Counted from the first letter of the stretch, positions 1 through 11,322 are shown. The stretch: 64,000 bases of DNA from Gigaspora rosea (GCA_003550325.1 QKWP01000273.1:321104-385103); one strand, 5' to 3'. Notes: generated from the sequence alone by a model not told the origin. A program made the numbers and translations.

Positions 1-816
1 CCAGGTATTTGCATCTGATTATATTCAATTGCCACACGCTCGATTTGTTTTGCGCTATTTCCACTATTAAACCAAAAGAAAAAAAACTGGGCTCGTATCA
101 ATAATTATAAATTAATACTGTATTTAAAAAGTTGGATCGGAAAAATTACCAATCGTCTTTTGATAAAAGAGATGATGCACTCTCGCTGCTAATTAACAAC
201 AAATTTTCGACTTTACGAACAGATTCGTGGATATTAATAAGAAGTTGTAAGGAAGCCTTATTTATGGGAGGATTTAAAAAAAATGTAATTAAGATCCGTA
301 TGAAAGGGCATGTGTTTTTGTAATAAACCTTAACATACCGTTGGGAAAACACCCATAGAATTACAGTACCTTCTTTTCTCGTATGGAGGCCCGATGAGAT
401 AATTGATTTTCTAATGAATCCACAACATTCTGAAAAATTGTACGGACATTCTGTGAAGTTCAATGAATTTATTAATACAAGATATTCTACACGTATAAAA
501 TTGACGTAAAAAGAAAATGCTAGAGGCATTTTTTAAACAGCCATAATGACATGCCTGAACTTCTCTCATTTTTCCAAGACTTATCCACACCTTTTAAATT
601 TGTAGAAATATCCACGAAACTAGCATAATCTCTATTGATCATTTCCACAAGTTCGCTTTTCAAACTTTTCAAGTGCATATTCAATTCTTTTTTCAATTCA
701 TCCAAAGTTAAGCGACGTCTATTTGCCAAGAAACGATCACTATTGAAATCGGGTGTAGAAAACATTTCTCGATTAAGTGGTGGAGGAAAGGGTAATGGAG
801 TCCTCACGAGATTCAA
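1..816 (-). CDS. COG2: Conserved oligomeric Golgi complex subunit 2, 5' part (with a frame break)
   Basis: COG2 belongs to lobe A of the COG tethering complex and serves retrograde vesicle traffic at the Golgi. Exons I can place: 816-555, 450-370, 256-150 and 63-1, continuing past the window edge. The start at 816 gives the family N-terminus with FLANRRRLTLDELKKEL, then MINRDYASFVDISTNLKGVDK. Exon 2 gives QLSHRASIREKK, exon 3 LLINIHESVRKVENLL, exon 4 KQIERVAIEYNQMQ, all in the order known for COG2. Introns are GT-AG except the first (554-451), which fits best as GC-AG. Near 575-582 the frame changes between GVDK and LGKMREVQ, and about seven family residues are missing; no intron fits there. 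Either a small deletion (decayed copy) or a sequence error. The gene lies head to head with homoisocitrate dehydrogenase. Confidence 0.85.
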
Positions 817-1026
817 AAATTCCGGTGAAAGGGACTTTCACCATATTTTTGTCTCAGAGGATTCTGAATCTGTATAAATGCTAAGATTTGGCGGCCCAGA
901 GTTTCGAATAGTATTTCTTGAAAGGATCTATCATTTGATGTTACTTATCATCTGTGTAATCAGCATTTTGGGCAATGTTTTACAGCGATATCTATTCTTT
1001 AGAGTTAGATTTCAATTTTTTGTAAA
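817..1026. promoter_or_regulatory. Shared divergent promoter of COG2 and homoisocitrate dehydrogenase
   Basis: These 210 bp separate the two opposed start codons at 816 (minus) and 1027 (plus), so the promoters of both genes must lie here or inside the genes. I see no clear TATA box. That the region works as a bidirectional promoter is inferred from layout alone. Confidence 0.45.
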
Positions 1027-1364
1027 ATGCCCCACGTGAAAAGACGTTGCTTTGCCACCACAGTCTCAGGGCAGGATAAAAGCTAACAATAGGTTTAATA
1101 CCAGCTGATGGTATTGGAAAAGAAGTTATCCCCGTAAGTATTCATTTTTGCGAAAATTTTCAAATATTTTATATTTGTGCATTCTTAGGGTGCAAGACAA
1201 GTTCTCGAAGCACTTCCGAATATTGGTGTGGCTAGCCCAAGTTTTAATTTTATAAATTTAGATGCAGGATTTGAATATTTTCAAAAGAATGGAACTGCCT
1301 TGCCTGAAAAAACTTTAGAAATTATGAAAAATGAGTGTGATGGAGCTCTTTTTGGAGCCGTTAG
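1027..1364 (+). pseudogene. LYS12: Homoisocitrate dehydrogenase, 5' fragment (two exons, one frameshift)
   Basis: Homoisocitrate dehydrogenase makes 2-oxoadipate from homoisocitrate in mitochondria, a step of fungal lysine synthesis. Exon 1 (1027-1133) begins with a basic, presequence-like stretch (VKRRCFATTVSGQDK). It is followed, one base out of frame, by LTIGLIPADGIGKEVIP, the nucleotide-binding start of the isocitrate/isopropylmalate dehydrogenase family. Exon 2 (1189-1364) gives RQVLEALP, NLDAGFEYFQKNGTALP and CDGALFGAV, typical of homoisocitrate dehydrogenase rather than LEU2. Splice sites are CCC/GTAAGT and TTCTTAG/GG. The break is in GATAAAAGCTA, where one more A would restore the frame. 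An in-frame TAG upstream fixes the start. After the donor at 1365 no further exon is visible; repeat DNA follows. The copy is truncated or its remaining exons lie beyond a very long insertion. Confidence 0.8.
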
Positions 1365-3098
1365 GTGATTTAAAATTAGTCGATTAATTGATATTGGCCA
1401 ACTAATCGATTAATTAATTAGGGATATCAACTAATCGATTTCTTCGATTTGTATCACTACAAAATACCTTGTAAAATATATTCATTTTGATCTGATACAC
1501 GTGGTCCTACTGGGGTAATCCTTTTTTGGAAATCATGTGTTTATATCAAAACAATAAAAAAATCCAGAAATATATATAAGGATCTTTTTTGTGCTCAACT
1601 TCTCACACTTTAACTTATACTTTTTACATAATTGTTTACAATTTTCGATTACACATCTTTTATTTATAGTTAAAAACATATCAATTTATGTTTTTCTCAT
1701 ACTCGCTGATATTCTGTTATCAAAAGATAAGTAACGATCTCCTGTTAATATATAACACACCGCCTCTAAACGTTCCGACCAACCTATCACACATTTTGGA
1801 GCGTGCAAATGGAACGTGCAAGTGGAACGGATTTTACTAATTTCCCCATCGTCTGATTGGCTCGTGCCAATTTACATGTCACCTTCTAATAAAATGTGAC
1901 ATCTCAGTTAGGGCTGGATCCATGTGGTAGTAAGCATAGCGGATACACGTGAGACTATTTGAAACAGGACATAGTTTCTCACTACCAAGTGCTGAAAGTA
2001 GACGTCTTGTGAGGCACCCAGGATCTCTTCGATTACTCAAAAATTCTAAAATTTTATTAGGTCAAAATTCGTTTCCGTTTAGAGTTTGGTTTTGTTTTAT
2101 TTCTTTTATAAGTTAGAACTATTTTCGCTTATAAAAAAAATTAAAACATCCAAACTCTCGTTGATTGGTTCGGAACTATTTGAAGAAATTTAATCCTTTA
2201 GAATTATAAATCTACTTTGTATTATCTTGTATTAATTATCTTTTGTAATATATTTATGGATGGCATGGTACCTATGTGACATTTGCAGACCCCTACTCGC
2301 CACACATTTAATATGCATGTTTTGCTTGTATATGCTTCTGAGACAGACGTAATTACCACTTTTCCATTTTTGAAATTAGGCGATTTCTGAAGCTCACATG
2401 TGACCAACTCATCATTTTTCTGACAGTTTTACTTTTAATCTTTCTTTTTTTCTACGTATGTGATATTTGTTTACTGTCAAATTTCGGTAGGATTATTACA
2501 TCAAAAGTACGAGCTAAAAATAGTGCCAATTTCTTGTGTACTTCACGAATGAGATTTGGGTTCGATTTTTTAATCGGGATTGAGCACACCTCATCGAATT
2601 ACGTTTTCTAGCTGGTGCCTTTGTAGTACGGGATCTAGTCGGAAAATACCACCAATATTTCCTTCTGATTGTCGGTGAGTACCATGTATGAAAAGTGCGA
2701 ACTCCAAGGTCTATAGCAGCTATATGAATAAAGTCTGCTTGGTTTTCACAGACTTCTTTGTCATAGGCCCAGATAAAAAGCCCATTGCTTTAAGTTTTTA
2801 AGACAGGATAATTTCGAAATTAATGTCGCCTTTCCTTCTATATTTGGTCATTTGTTGTGAAGATTTTCTTGAATTACCTTGAACTATTTGTTTATTATGT
2901 AATATTCGAAAGCTGGATAGTCATAGTTTGTTGTTCATTCTATATAAAAGAAAAAATATAATATAATATAAATACTATCGATAATATATAATAATATATA
3001 ATAATAATATCGATAATATATAAGAATATAATATCGATAATACAATATATAAGAATAGGCATAAAAATACTATATACCTTTTTGTTTGGTGGTTTATT

Positions 3099-3690
3099 TT
3101 ACTTTCGCAACGCATTATTGCGTTTTATAACTTCGTCACGGGCTATAATTGCACTCGTTATAGATTCATCAAGTACAGCACTCGGGAACTTTATCCCTGA
3201 AGGCCCACTCTTTCGTTGTTTAATACGGTGTTTAAGTAAATACGAAAAAAGAATTGCTTAGTCTTGCTATGATTTCGTTTTTAATTTGCCACCACCACAT
3301 TGTAAACCAATCGGCACATCATATCCACTGCTTTAATAATTCTTTTTGCGCTTATTAGGGTAGGCACGAATTTTAATTGAACGTATCAGTGGATCCTTTT
3401 TTTGTCGCTTTGCCCATCTTGTTGACTGGTCCTTCTTTTTCCTTTATTATTTTCACCATCGTTATTATCATTCATTTATATTACTATATTTGTATTCAAT
3501 TGTGTGCATTTAATTTTATGATTTACGTTGGAATTTGGTATTATAGTTTGCCAAGTTGCTTCATTTGAGTGACTTAATGAAGGTAAATCATTCGAACTTG
3601 GTAACATAGTTTTCTCGACCATTCTGCAATTTGGTCATTCCAATAAGGAACAACACGATTGGTTTCCATAGTAATATTAGATTCATTAAG
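3099..3690 (-). pseudogene. Decayed TnpB/Fanzor-like (OrfB-type) coding remnant
   Basis: Read on the minus strand across frameshifts, this stretch gives ETNRVVPYWNDQIAEWSRKL, a low-complexity linker, then SIKIRAYPNK and QKELLKQWI one base out of frame. It ends with SGPSGIKFPSAVLDESITS and IIARDEVIKRNNALRK before TAA at 3099-3101. The pattern K-R-Y-P-x-Q-L-W is the N-terminal signature of the OrfB/TnpB family, whose eukaryotic members are the Fanzor RNA-guided nucleases carried by transposons. The RuvC catalytic blocks and zinc ribbon are not visible, so only the N-terminal part remains. Several frameshifts and stops make it non-functional. The assignment is inferred from motif resemblance. 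Confidence 0.4.
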
Positions 3691-3724
3691 TAAAAAAAAA
3701 AAGACATATTCAAGTACCATATTT

Positions 3725-3910
3725 TCACGCAATAATGCTCACCTGCGCGTTATTTTGAGTACGTGCGCGTTATTTTAGGCTGAAAACTGGTCGTCTGACA
3801 TATGAAGACATTATGTAATCGGCTAATTTACATTGATTCAAACATACGCGTTATTTCGGGACGCATGGACGTCATTTCGATGCCATACATCTTATTTTTG
3901 GATGATACGA
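3725..3910. repeat. TGCGCGTTATTT motif cluster
   Basis: The words CTGCGCGTTATTTT, CGTGCGCGTTATTTT and ATACGCGTTATTTC occur within 180 bp. Related words recur near 25090-25140 and 51250-51430. This looks like a degenerate dispersed repeat of unknown origin. Confidence 0.35.
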
Positions 3911-5859
3911 TTTTCGAAGAGCATTATTACGCGAAAATACGGTAATTGGTGATTTGAAAAAATTTTTTATTAATGTTTCAATAGAATAGCGTTGATTCAA
4001 AGTATTGTTAGGAAAAACTTAATTCAAAATCTTGAGAATTAATTTTGTTTCTTTTTTTTCTATTTCAAACAAAAGAGACAAAAGATATTATTTATGTTAT
4101 TTTTACCTATTATAGTCCAGACTTATTGAAAAATAACAAATTCCTGAAATCGTATAAGTCTATATTTCGTCTGACTACGCTTATATTTGTGTATACTTTT
4201 TAATGATTAATCATTGTTGGCTTATTAAGAATGATTAATCACTATCATCATCAATAATGACAATTGTGCTTATCAAGAATGCTGTAGAGTGTCCAGACTT
4301 ATGCGATTTCAGAAAATCGTTATTATCAATAAGCCTGGACATTATACGATATATAACATTTACAATATTATGTTTCATATTCAATACATCCTATCGCAAA
4401 TCCTTTAGGATATTTTAACGATAGGAAAAACAACAAATATAATTTCTAATATGTCATTAATTAAAACTGAAGGTTTTATTTAACGATAATCAATCGAAAT
4501 TTTTACCTTGGAGGTTATTTACTTCAAAAATTATTATATGTCTTACTATGTTCAGTAAAGGCAAAAAATTGACTAATAAACTAAAATTTATTTGAAAAAA
4601 ATTTTTTATCATCGGCAATATAAATCAAAATATAGTTGTACCTCAAATTATACAAAACTTGATATATTTTTTTAAAAATTTTTTTACTCGAAATAAAGAT
4701 AGTATAAAATTAAATTACAAAAATATGATACAAAATAATACAAAATATAACTTGATACAAAATAATACAAAATATAACTTAATGCAAAATAATACAAAAT
4801 ATATCTATGTATAACATCAAAAGAATAAATTTCTTTGGTTAACACCAAACCAATCGACAAGAGCTTGGATGTTTTATTTTTTTTATAAATGAAAGCTAGG
4901 TTTAACTTATAAAAAAAATAAAACAAAACCAAACTTCTAATGGAAACGAATTTTTGACCTAGGTCGAAAAGACCTTGAGTGCCCCAGAAGACGCCTACAG
5001 TCAACTCTTGGTAGTAAGAGTCTATGCCCTGATAACCATCTTAACAGATTATCCTAACGATATATCCAAATGGTTTTCAAACAATCTCCCCCAGATGAAC
5101 CATGTGTATTCATTGTGCTTACTACCATATGAATTCAGACATGCTTAGAGGTGGTGTGTTAATATATTAATAGGAGATCATTAATTATCTTTTAAATAAC
5201 AGCATATTGACAAATATGAGAAATACCTAAAAATAGAAAACAAAAAAGTGGTTTTTAAATAAAGAAAAATATATAATGTAGGTATCATAAAATAGTGTAA
5301 ATAAAAAACATGTAACAAAAATTGCATTAATAAAAAATAAGTAATAAAAAGGAAATGTGTAAATGAAAATGTACAAGTAAAAGTATACAAGTAAAAGTAA
5401 AATATGTAAGAAATTGAGCAAAGCAAAAAAGAGATATATTTTTTTGGCACATCTATTGTTTTCAACAGGAAACTTGGTAAAGCAGTACCTGTCTCACACA
5501 GGTATTCACCTATACTTCAGTAACATCAGCAAATTTTATAGTTGTGAAATCTTTTGAAAAATCTTGTGGACCACAAAATAAGTAAATAAATTAGAGAGAT
5601 AGCTAAAACCAAATATATTTATATATTTTTTGATTATTTAATTAAAATTAGAGTAAGGATTAATTAAAAATTAGGGTTAGAGCTTGTTTTATAAGTAAAA
5701 TTGTCTTCTTGACATTTTTTATTAATGCTTCAAGATAGGTTTAGGTACTCATTTCTTGTATTTACAGCATTTTTTACTTTTTTTCTTTGTTTTTTTCTCA
5801 TCAGGCTGTTTGTAAAGATTATATTTTACAATTTGATTAGCTTTTATTATATAAATACA

Positions 5860-6110
5860 CCTGGCTTTAGACTATATATGAGGACGAAATTATTTAGATT
5901 CTAAAACCTGAAATTAAAATTTGAAGACGAAATTGGTTTGATCTATTTTACTTGAAAGATGAAATTATTTAATACTTTTTTTGAATAGACAATTTATAAG
6001 AAACATATCTATATAAATTTTATTTGCTTTTCCTTATAAAAAATTTAATTTCTCTAATGGAGACGAAATAGGCCTTTTTCAAAAATCAATTTCAGTGGCA
6101 TTACTACTTT
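5860..6110 (+). repeat. GACGAAATT dispersed repeat, copy 1
   Basis: The segment carries GAGGACGAAATTATTT, GGAGACGAAATAGGCC and AAAAATCAATTTCAGTGGC. The same order recurs at about 43730-43970 (same strand) and 44405-44640 (reverse complement), so this is one copy of a dispersed non-coding repeat. No terminal repeats or coding sequence are seen. Confidence 0.5.
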
Positions 6111-6688
6111 AGACGGCTTCTAAATTAGGGTTAGGGCACTACCAGAAATTAGCTGATTCGATTTTGGCCAAAATTTTGGCCCTCTCTCTTTTAGTTAAAT
6201 CTTTATATTAAATTTTCACTTTTTCAGACCCTCTTCTAGAACATTAGCAGATTTTTGGCCCTCTTCTTAGTAGATAGAATATGGTTAGAATAGAACTACA
6301 AAGTTAGTATTAGATAGTGATGAGTTGGGATTAGAGTATTACAGAATTAGTATAAAAGTTAGAGATGTTAGAATTAGAGTAGTACAAAATTAATATAAAA
6401 GCTAAGCTAGAGAGTTAGAGTTAGATTAGTATTAGATTAAAGAAGAACTCTAAAATACACATAAATAGGTCAGGTTTATTATAAAATCACTAAATATAGA
6501 AAGATTTGCAGAAAACATCAAAAATAAGCAAAAAATTACCATAAATAGAAAAGATTTCACAAAAAAACCAATAATAAGCAAACTAATACCTGACATATCT
6601 ATATATATTTTGGGGTTCTACAAAAAAGTAAATTAATATATTTTAATAATATTTGTACTATATTTTATAGTACATAAATAATAAAATA

Positions 6689-7324
6689 GGGAATAGAAAT
6701 TTGTCGCACCTGCGACATGTCGCACCCCCGATTCGGCCAATCAAATCGCACGATTTTGTAGGCAAAAAATTTATTTTTTAAAAATTCAAAATTTTACTAG
6801 TAAAATGTAAATATAAATAAGCGATATCAAAGCATATAGTGAAAATTTTATTCTGAACAACTTTTTCTAAGTCATAAAGATAGATTATCTTAGTAAAAAA
6901 AACATTTTATAAGAAAAATCAAAAATTTCCATCGTTAGTACATATAAAACTTTTTATTTTACTAATTTAATCTATTTTTATGTTTAAGTAATATATAAAA
7001 ATTTACGCTAAATAACTTTTTCTAAGTTAAAAAGGTAGATTATTTTAGTAAAAAAAAGTTTTATATGTGCTAACTTTGGAAATTTTTGATTTTTCTTATA
7101 AAAAGTTTTTTTTTACTAAGACAATCTATCTTGATGACTTAGAAAAAGTTGTTCAGAATAAAATTTTACATTATATGGTATGCTATTTTATATAAATTTT
7201 AAACTTTATTATGTAAAATTTTTAATTTTTAAAAAACAAAATTTTTTTGCCTATAAAATCGTGCGATTTGATTGGCCGAACCAGGGGGTGCAACATGTTG
7301 CGGGTGCGACAAATTTATTTTCCC
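6689..7324. mobile_element. 636-bp foldback MITE with 9-bp target duplication
   Basis: The two halves are reverse complements almost throughout, beginning GGGAATAGAAATTTGTCGCA and ending with the matching TGCGACAAATTTATTTTCCC. The direct repeat AATAAAATA flanks it exactly (6680-6688 and 7325-7333). Long inverted repeats with a 9-bp duplication fit a non-autonomous Mutator-like element. No coding sequence. The perfect duplication suggests a fairly recent insertion. Confidence 0.8.
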
Positions 7325-7402
7325 AATAAAATAAATATATATTAGTATATAATAAATATTAAAATAAATAAAAAAACAAAATTACTATATACTACCACTG
7401 AG

Positions 7403-8180
7403 TAAACTCTTTCTAACGTTTACTTGAACCAAATTACCAACGGAAGAAAAACAAAAAGTTTTTTGTTGGAGAGTTGCCTATACTTAATGTATAGTAGGAT
7501 AACACAGGAAAACAGTTTTTATAAAGGTTAACTAACTTTCTGGTGACTCCTTTTTATATTCAACATGCAAGCCAAAAGCATACTTTTACAAGATAACTGG
7601 CAGAAGATAGAGCCCTTGTACAAGAAATTTTGGTGGAAATTAAAGTTTTCTTCTGTTGACAAAGTTTCCTGTGGAAAAACAATGAAGAACAACGAAAAAT
7701 TGAGTTTTTCCAACTACACCCTCTCCTTTAAATTTCTTTCGAGTATCGTCTTACTTCCTTTTAAATTTTTTCGAAATTTTCGCCAAAAAGTAAAAATCCA
7801 AGCTTACCCTCCAAAAGATCAGCAGTGTTTACTTCTTCCGAATTGGGATGATCTGAATCAGGACTGGCACCGTCACAAGTGAATTTGGTCGCTATATACA
7901 AATAAACAATGAATGACGTGGTTGGATTTGGAGAGCACGTGAAAAATTTCTTACCCTTTTTAGTTTTGTTTTTCATTTCATATATTTGTACATATAATAC
8001 ATCAGTAGACATTAGTCTTGTGGTATTATATAATTTTTATCGTTTATGCTAGACGTGTAGCATTTACAGTTTCTATTCTTTCTTTGCTTTTTCTTTGGTT
8101 TTTTTTTATTTCTTTTCTTTTGGTTGTATTTTCGGTTTGGTTATTTGGTTAGTTCTTTAGGTTTTGTCCTCTTTTAATCT
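7403..8180. repeat. Dispersed repeat R1, copy A
   Basis: This stretch matches 38251-39720 in the same orientation and 35760-36590 in reverse. Shared words include AAACAAAAAGTTTTTTGTTG, GCAAGCCAAAAGCAT and CAAGATAACTGGCAGA. In the coding direction (minus here) it keeps an EEVNTADLLE-like exon end followed by GTAAGC. This agrees with a small intron-bearing gene in decay, whose best-preserved copy is at 36095. I do not recognise the protein. Confidence 0.6.
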
Positions 8181-8203
8181 TTTCCTCTTTTTTATTCTTT
8201 TTT

Positions 8204-8371
8204 ATGAGAAGCTCAAAGAAGAAGTTTTTAGATAGAATGGATTCTGTGGTTGGTTGTCTGAAGCCAGGCGGTGCTATACTTCTTGCTGATGGAGAAGACC
8301 GTCGCTTGAGTATGAGCAAACTATTTCAGCGCAGTAGCAAAGTTGGGCACCAATTCGGGCAACCATCTTAG
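8204..8371 (+). CDS. Small ORF of 55 codons, unrecognised
   Basis: ATG at 8204 opens a 55-codon frame ending TAG at 8369-8371, with the stretch GCLKPGGAILLADGEDRRLS. Its amino-acid mix is ordinary, unlike the Lys/Asn/Ile/Phe-rich chance frames around it, and AATAAA lies about 60 bp downstream. The phrase LKPGGAILLADGED recalls a methyltransferase-like turn, but this is too little to assign. It may be a real short gene, a last exon or a stranded gene fragment. Confidence 0.3.
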   Translation: MRSSKKKFLDRMDSVVGCLKPGGAILLADGEDRRLSMSKLFQRSSKVGHQFGQPS

Positions 8372-8464
8372 TTCGACTATTACTATTAGTATATAAAATT
8401 ATGTAGCTTTTATGTAATTTGCTAATAAAGGTCGGATGGCTATGAAGTTTAAAAAATAAAAAAC

Positions 8465-9695
8465 TACAGTATATACTACCACTAGTAATTATCACTAGTG
8501 ATTAACAATAAAGTGTAATATATAAATTATAAAAGTTTTTTGCTAAAATAAAATTAAATTTTGATAATACAGTTATTCTTTTCTGTAGTTACCAAGTTGG
8601 TCACACCCTATTATAATAATTATTTAGAGATATGACTATAAATAAAATACCTTGTCATAGCCATATACCTATATGCAAATAAGTGTTTAAAATAATTATA
8701 TAGTTGTAATTTAAAATCTTTAACAGTGAATAGCTTTTGATCCAGTGGCCCAATTTATATAAAATAACTACCAGAGTATACTTGCTGGCAAAACATAGAC
8801 AAATCCCAAATTCAAAAAAAAACAATTGCTATTTGTAAAAGATTAAATTAAAAAAATAGTCTTAAAATTTTGCAAATATATTATCTACTATTTGTTTAAA
8901 CAAAGATTATTAATAAAGTTTTTGAGAAATTAATTTGGGATATAATTGGAATATGGGTGTGGACAAATCCCAAACTATAGTAATTTGGGATTTTGCCAAC
9001 ATGTATATGCCAGAGTGTTTGTCTTAATAAGACAATTCTAATAGGTTTACAATTGTCCAAGTCTAATTACAGAACCCAAGTTCGCTAAGGATTTTTTACA
9101 TTAAAGTTTAAGTTTAATCAATTCTTAAATACATGAAGTGATACAAATCCTTAATAATCTCAGGAACTTGTAATTAGATTTCACCAATTTTGGGCTCATT
9201 AGTATTGTCTCATTAAGACAAACATTTTGGTAATTGTTTTATCCAAATTGGGTTATTGAATCAAAAGTTATTTGCTATTAAACCTTTAAGAAGCTTTAAT
9301 AGATAATTTTAAATATACATGAATATGAATATTAACCAATCAGATTTTATAATCTGAGAAATTGGTAACTATAGTGAGGGTTTATTATTAATAAAGTTGT
9401 TAAAAAATTAAATTTTTATAGTGATAGTGATTATAAGTGATTTGTAACTATAATAAGGTTTTTTACCATTTTTTAAGTTTTTGTACAATATTGGGTGCTT
9501 AAATAGAAGAGTAACTAAATAGGGTGTGACTATAGGAAGGGATGACTATATTAGAGTTAAAAACTAAATTGGGTCAAAAGTATAGTCTATATTAAAATTT
9601 TACAAGAAATTTTTTTATTAGATTTTCAAAGGTGATTTAATAAACAAAATTTAAAGTTACAAATATATACTGGTGATAATTACTAGTAGTAATAA
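8465..9695. repeat. Nested TIR elements, about 1.2 kb
   Basis: The outer repeat is ACTAGTAATTATCAC near 8485, with its complement GTGATAATTACTAGT near 9675. Inside lie a second pair around GTCACACCCTATT (8598) and AATAGGGTGTGAC (9518), and a third pair with GGCCCAATTTATATAAAAT and ACCAAATTGG-like words. No coding sequence. It reads as elements inserted into one another. Confidence 0.5.
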
Positions 9696-9921
9696 ATAGC
9701 AACTTTATAAAAAAATAATTTAAAAAAAAAAACAAGAAAAAAACTAAATAATAAAATAGAAAAATTATATTTGGTAATCCTTTGACATAATGACTCTTAT
9801 AGATTAATTAATTACATTAAAGATTCAAACAATTATATAAATAAAATTTTTATTTGTTTTTTTTTTATTTATTTGTTTTTTTTTATATTTGTTTTTTTTT
9901 TTATTTTTATTTTTTATAAAA

Positions 9922-9972
9922 CTGTTGCTAGAGCTATTACTAGAGCTATCACTAGAGCTATCACTAGAGCTT
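9922..9972 (+). repeat. 15-bp tandem repeat (CTAGAGCTATCACTA)
   Basis: Three to four units of GCTAGAGCTATTACT / CTAGAGCTATCACTA follow a T-rich tract and directly adjoin the TTAA-flanked element starting at 9976. Similar degenerate 15-bp arrays occur near 34700, 41050, 49000, 57360 and 63290. Confidence 0.6.
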
Positions 9973-9975
9973 TAA

Positions 9976-10354
9976 GGATAGGATGAACATAGATTATTTT
10001 TCATATGATCTACGTGGTATATTAGAATTTTATATAGTAAATAAAAAATGCTTCTGATAAATTTTTTTAAGATCTTGACCAATTTGTATAAAATTTATAT
10101 CATAGGTAGTTTTAAATAGTTTGTTTTTATAATAATAAAGTTGCGCAATATCCATTGCTTTAAAAAAAATCAACTTTACATATAATTAAATTTTTGTAGG
10201 ACGTTATATGATTTTTGTAGGTTGTACAAAGAATTATTGATTGGTCAGATCATATGATGTTTACATGTAAATCATATGATATCATATAAATTGGTTACAC
10301 AAAGTTGATCTACAATCGATTTTATATGAAATTGAAAATTTGTACACTCTACCC
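9976..10354. mobile_element. TTAA-flanked MITE (piggyBac-like), copy 1
   Basis: Ends are GGATAGGATGAACATAGAT and the complement of GGGTAGAGTGTACAAAT, flanked by TTAA on both sides (9972-9975, 10355-10358). A TTAA target duplication is the hallmark of piggyBac transposons. The relative at 47750-48118 has the same ends and flank. Non-coding. Confidence 0.55.
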
Positions 10355-10728
10355 TTAAAGTTGTCGTGCATTCATGTCTTCTAGTATAAAGATATTGGCT
10401 GATTTACTAAGTTCATTTTTTCTAATACATTTTTGTTGTTTTTGGTTTACTGTTTTTTAGATTTTAATTTATTTTTTTTCTTTTAGAATAGACACAATAT
10501 AATAGTTAGAATAGAATATAGCACAATAATTAAAATAGATAGTTAGAATGAACAAAACATGATAGTTAGTATAGTATGCATACTAATAGTTTTTTTTTCT
10601 TTTAGAAGGAACATAGTACAATTGTAGCATAATAGTTAAAGTAGATAGAGCATGATAGTTAGTTTTCGGGGGTTTTTTTTTTATATAGTACTAATATTTT
10701 TTTCTTTTTTTCTTTAGAACAAACAATA

Positions 10729-11067
10729 CAGTCTGACCTCCATAAATGCAATCTCCATAAATGCAATACCTCTCTAAATGCACTTTTTTTTTTATTCTGT
10801 AAAATGTTATTAGTGCTAAATGCACGTTCTATATTCTGTAAATGCACGTTCTCTTGAATAACATTTTATATTACACTAACCTCCCTAAATGCATGTAGCC
10901 AATCAAATTTTAGTATTTAAGATAGGTTATACAGTTTTATAGAAGTTACACAAACTTGATAATCAAATTTTAAAGCTGCAATTTAATTGGCTCACTCTAA
11001 ATGCAAACCTCCCTAAATGCACGTTGTAGGCTTGTCCCTATGAATTGCATTTATGGAGGATTGACTG
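10729..11067. mobile_element. Pogo/Tc1-mariner-type MITE, copy 1
   Basis: The element starts CAGTCTGACCTCCATAAATG, ends CATTTATGGAGGATTGACTG, and is flanked by TA on both sides. Inside it repeats CTCTAAATGCA, CTCCCTAAATGCA and CCAATCAAATTTTAG. CAGTC ends plus TA duplication are typical of pogo/Tigger elements. Two further copies lie at 41164-41481 and 42362-42704. Confidence 0.75.
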
Positions 11068-11322
11068 TAGTACAATTATTAGTTCGAATAGAAGGGTATA
11101 GTTTCTTTTTTTTATTATATTTACAGTACTAATTTTTCTTTTTTCTTTAGAATAAACATATACTGTACAATTGTTTATATAAAATATAGCACAATAGTTA
11201 GAATGAAGAACATGATTAGTTAGTATAGTATTTTTTTTTTCCTCTCTCTTTCCCTCTCTCTTTATGCAGTAAAATGGTTTTTTTTTTTTTAGAATGAACA
11301 TAGTACAATTGTAGTACAATAA

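Larger units (their letters stand above)
1450..5550. mobile_element. Large inverted-repeat element of about 4.1 kb
   Basis: The segment near 1450-2230 reappears as a diverged reverse complement near 4760-5550. The best-conserved pieces are AAAAGATAAgTAAcGATCTC (about 1722) against the complement of GAGATCATTAATTATCTTTT (about 5173), the neighbouring AACACACC(G/A)CCTCTAA, GTGGTAGTAAGCA (about 1923), and CAAAAATTCGTTTCC with GTTTGGTTTTGTTTTATT. Arms are roughly 700-800 bp with much substitution, so the element is old. Exact ends and target duplication cannot be fixed. The core (about 2240-4690) holds a decayed TnpB-like coding region and otherwise AT-rich DNA. Long-TIR Mutator-type elements are the nearest known model; this is inference. 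Confidence 0.6.

Noticed and set aside
5181..5465. Hydrophobic frames of Phe/Tyr/Leu
   Set aside because: They lie in the A/T-rich arm of the inverted repeat and arise from codon bias of T-rich DNA.
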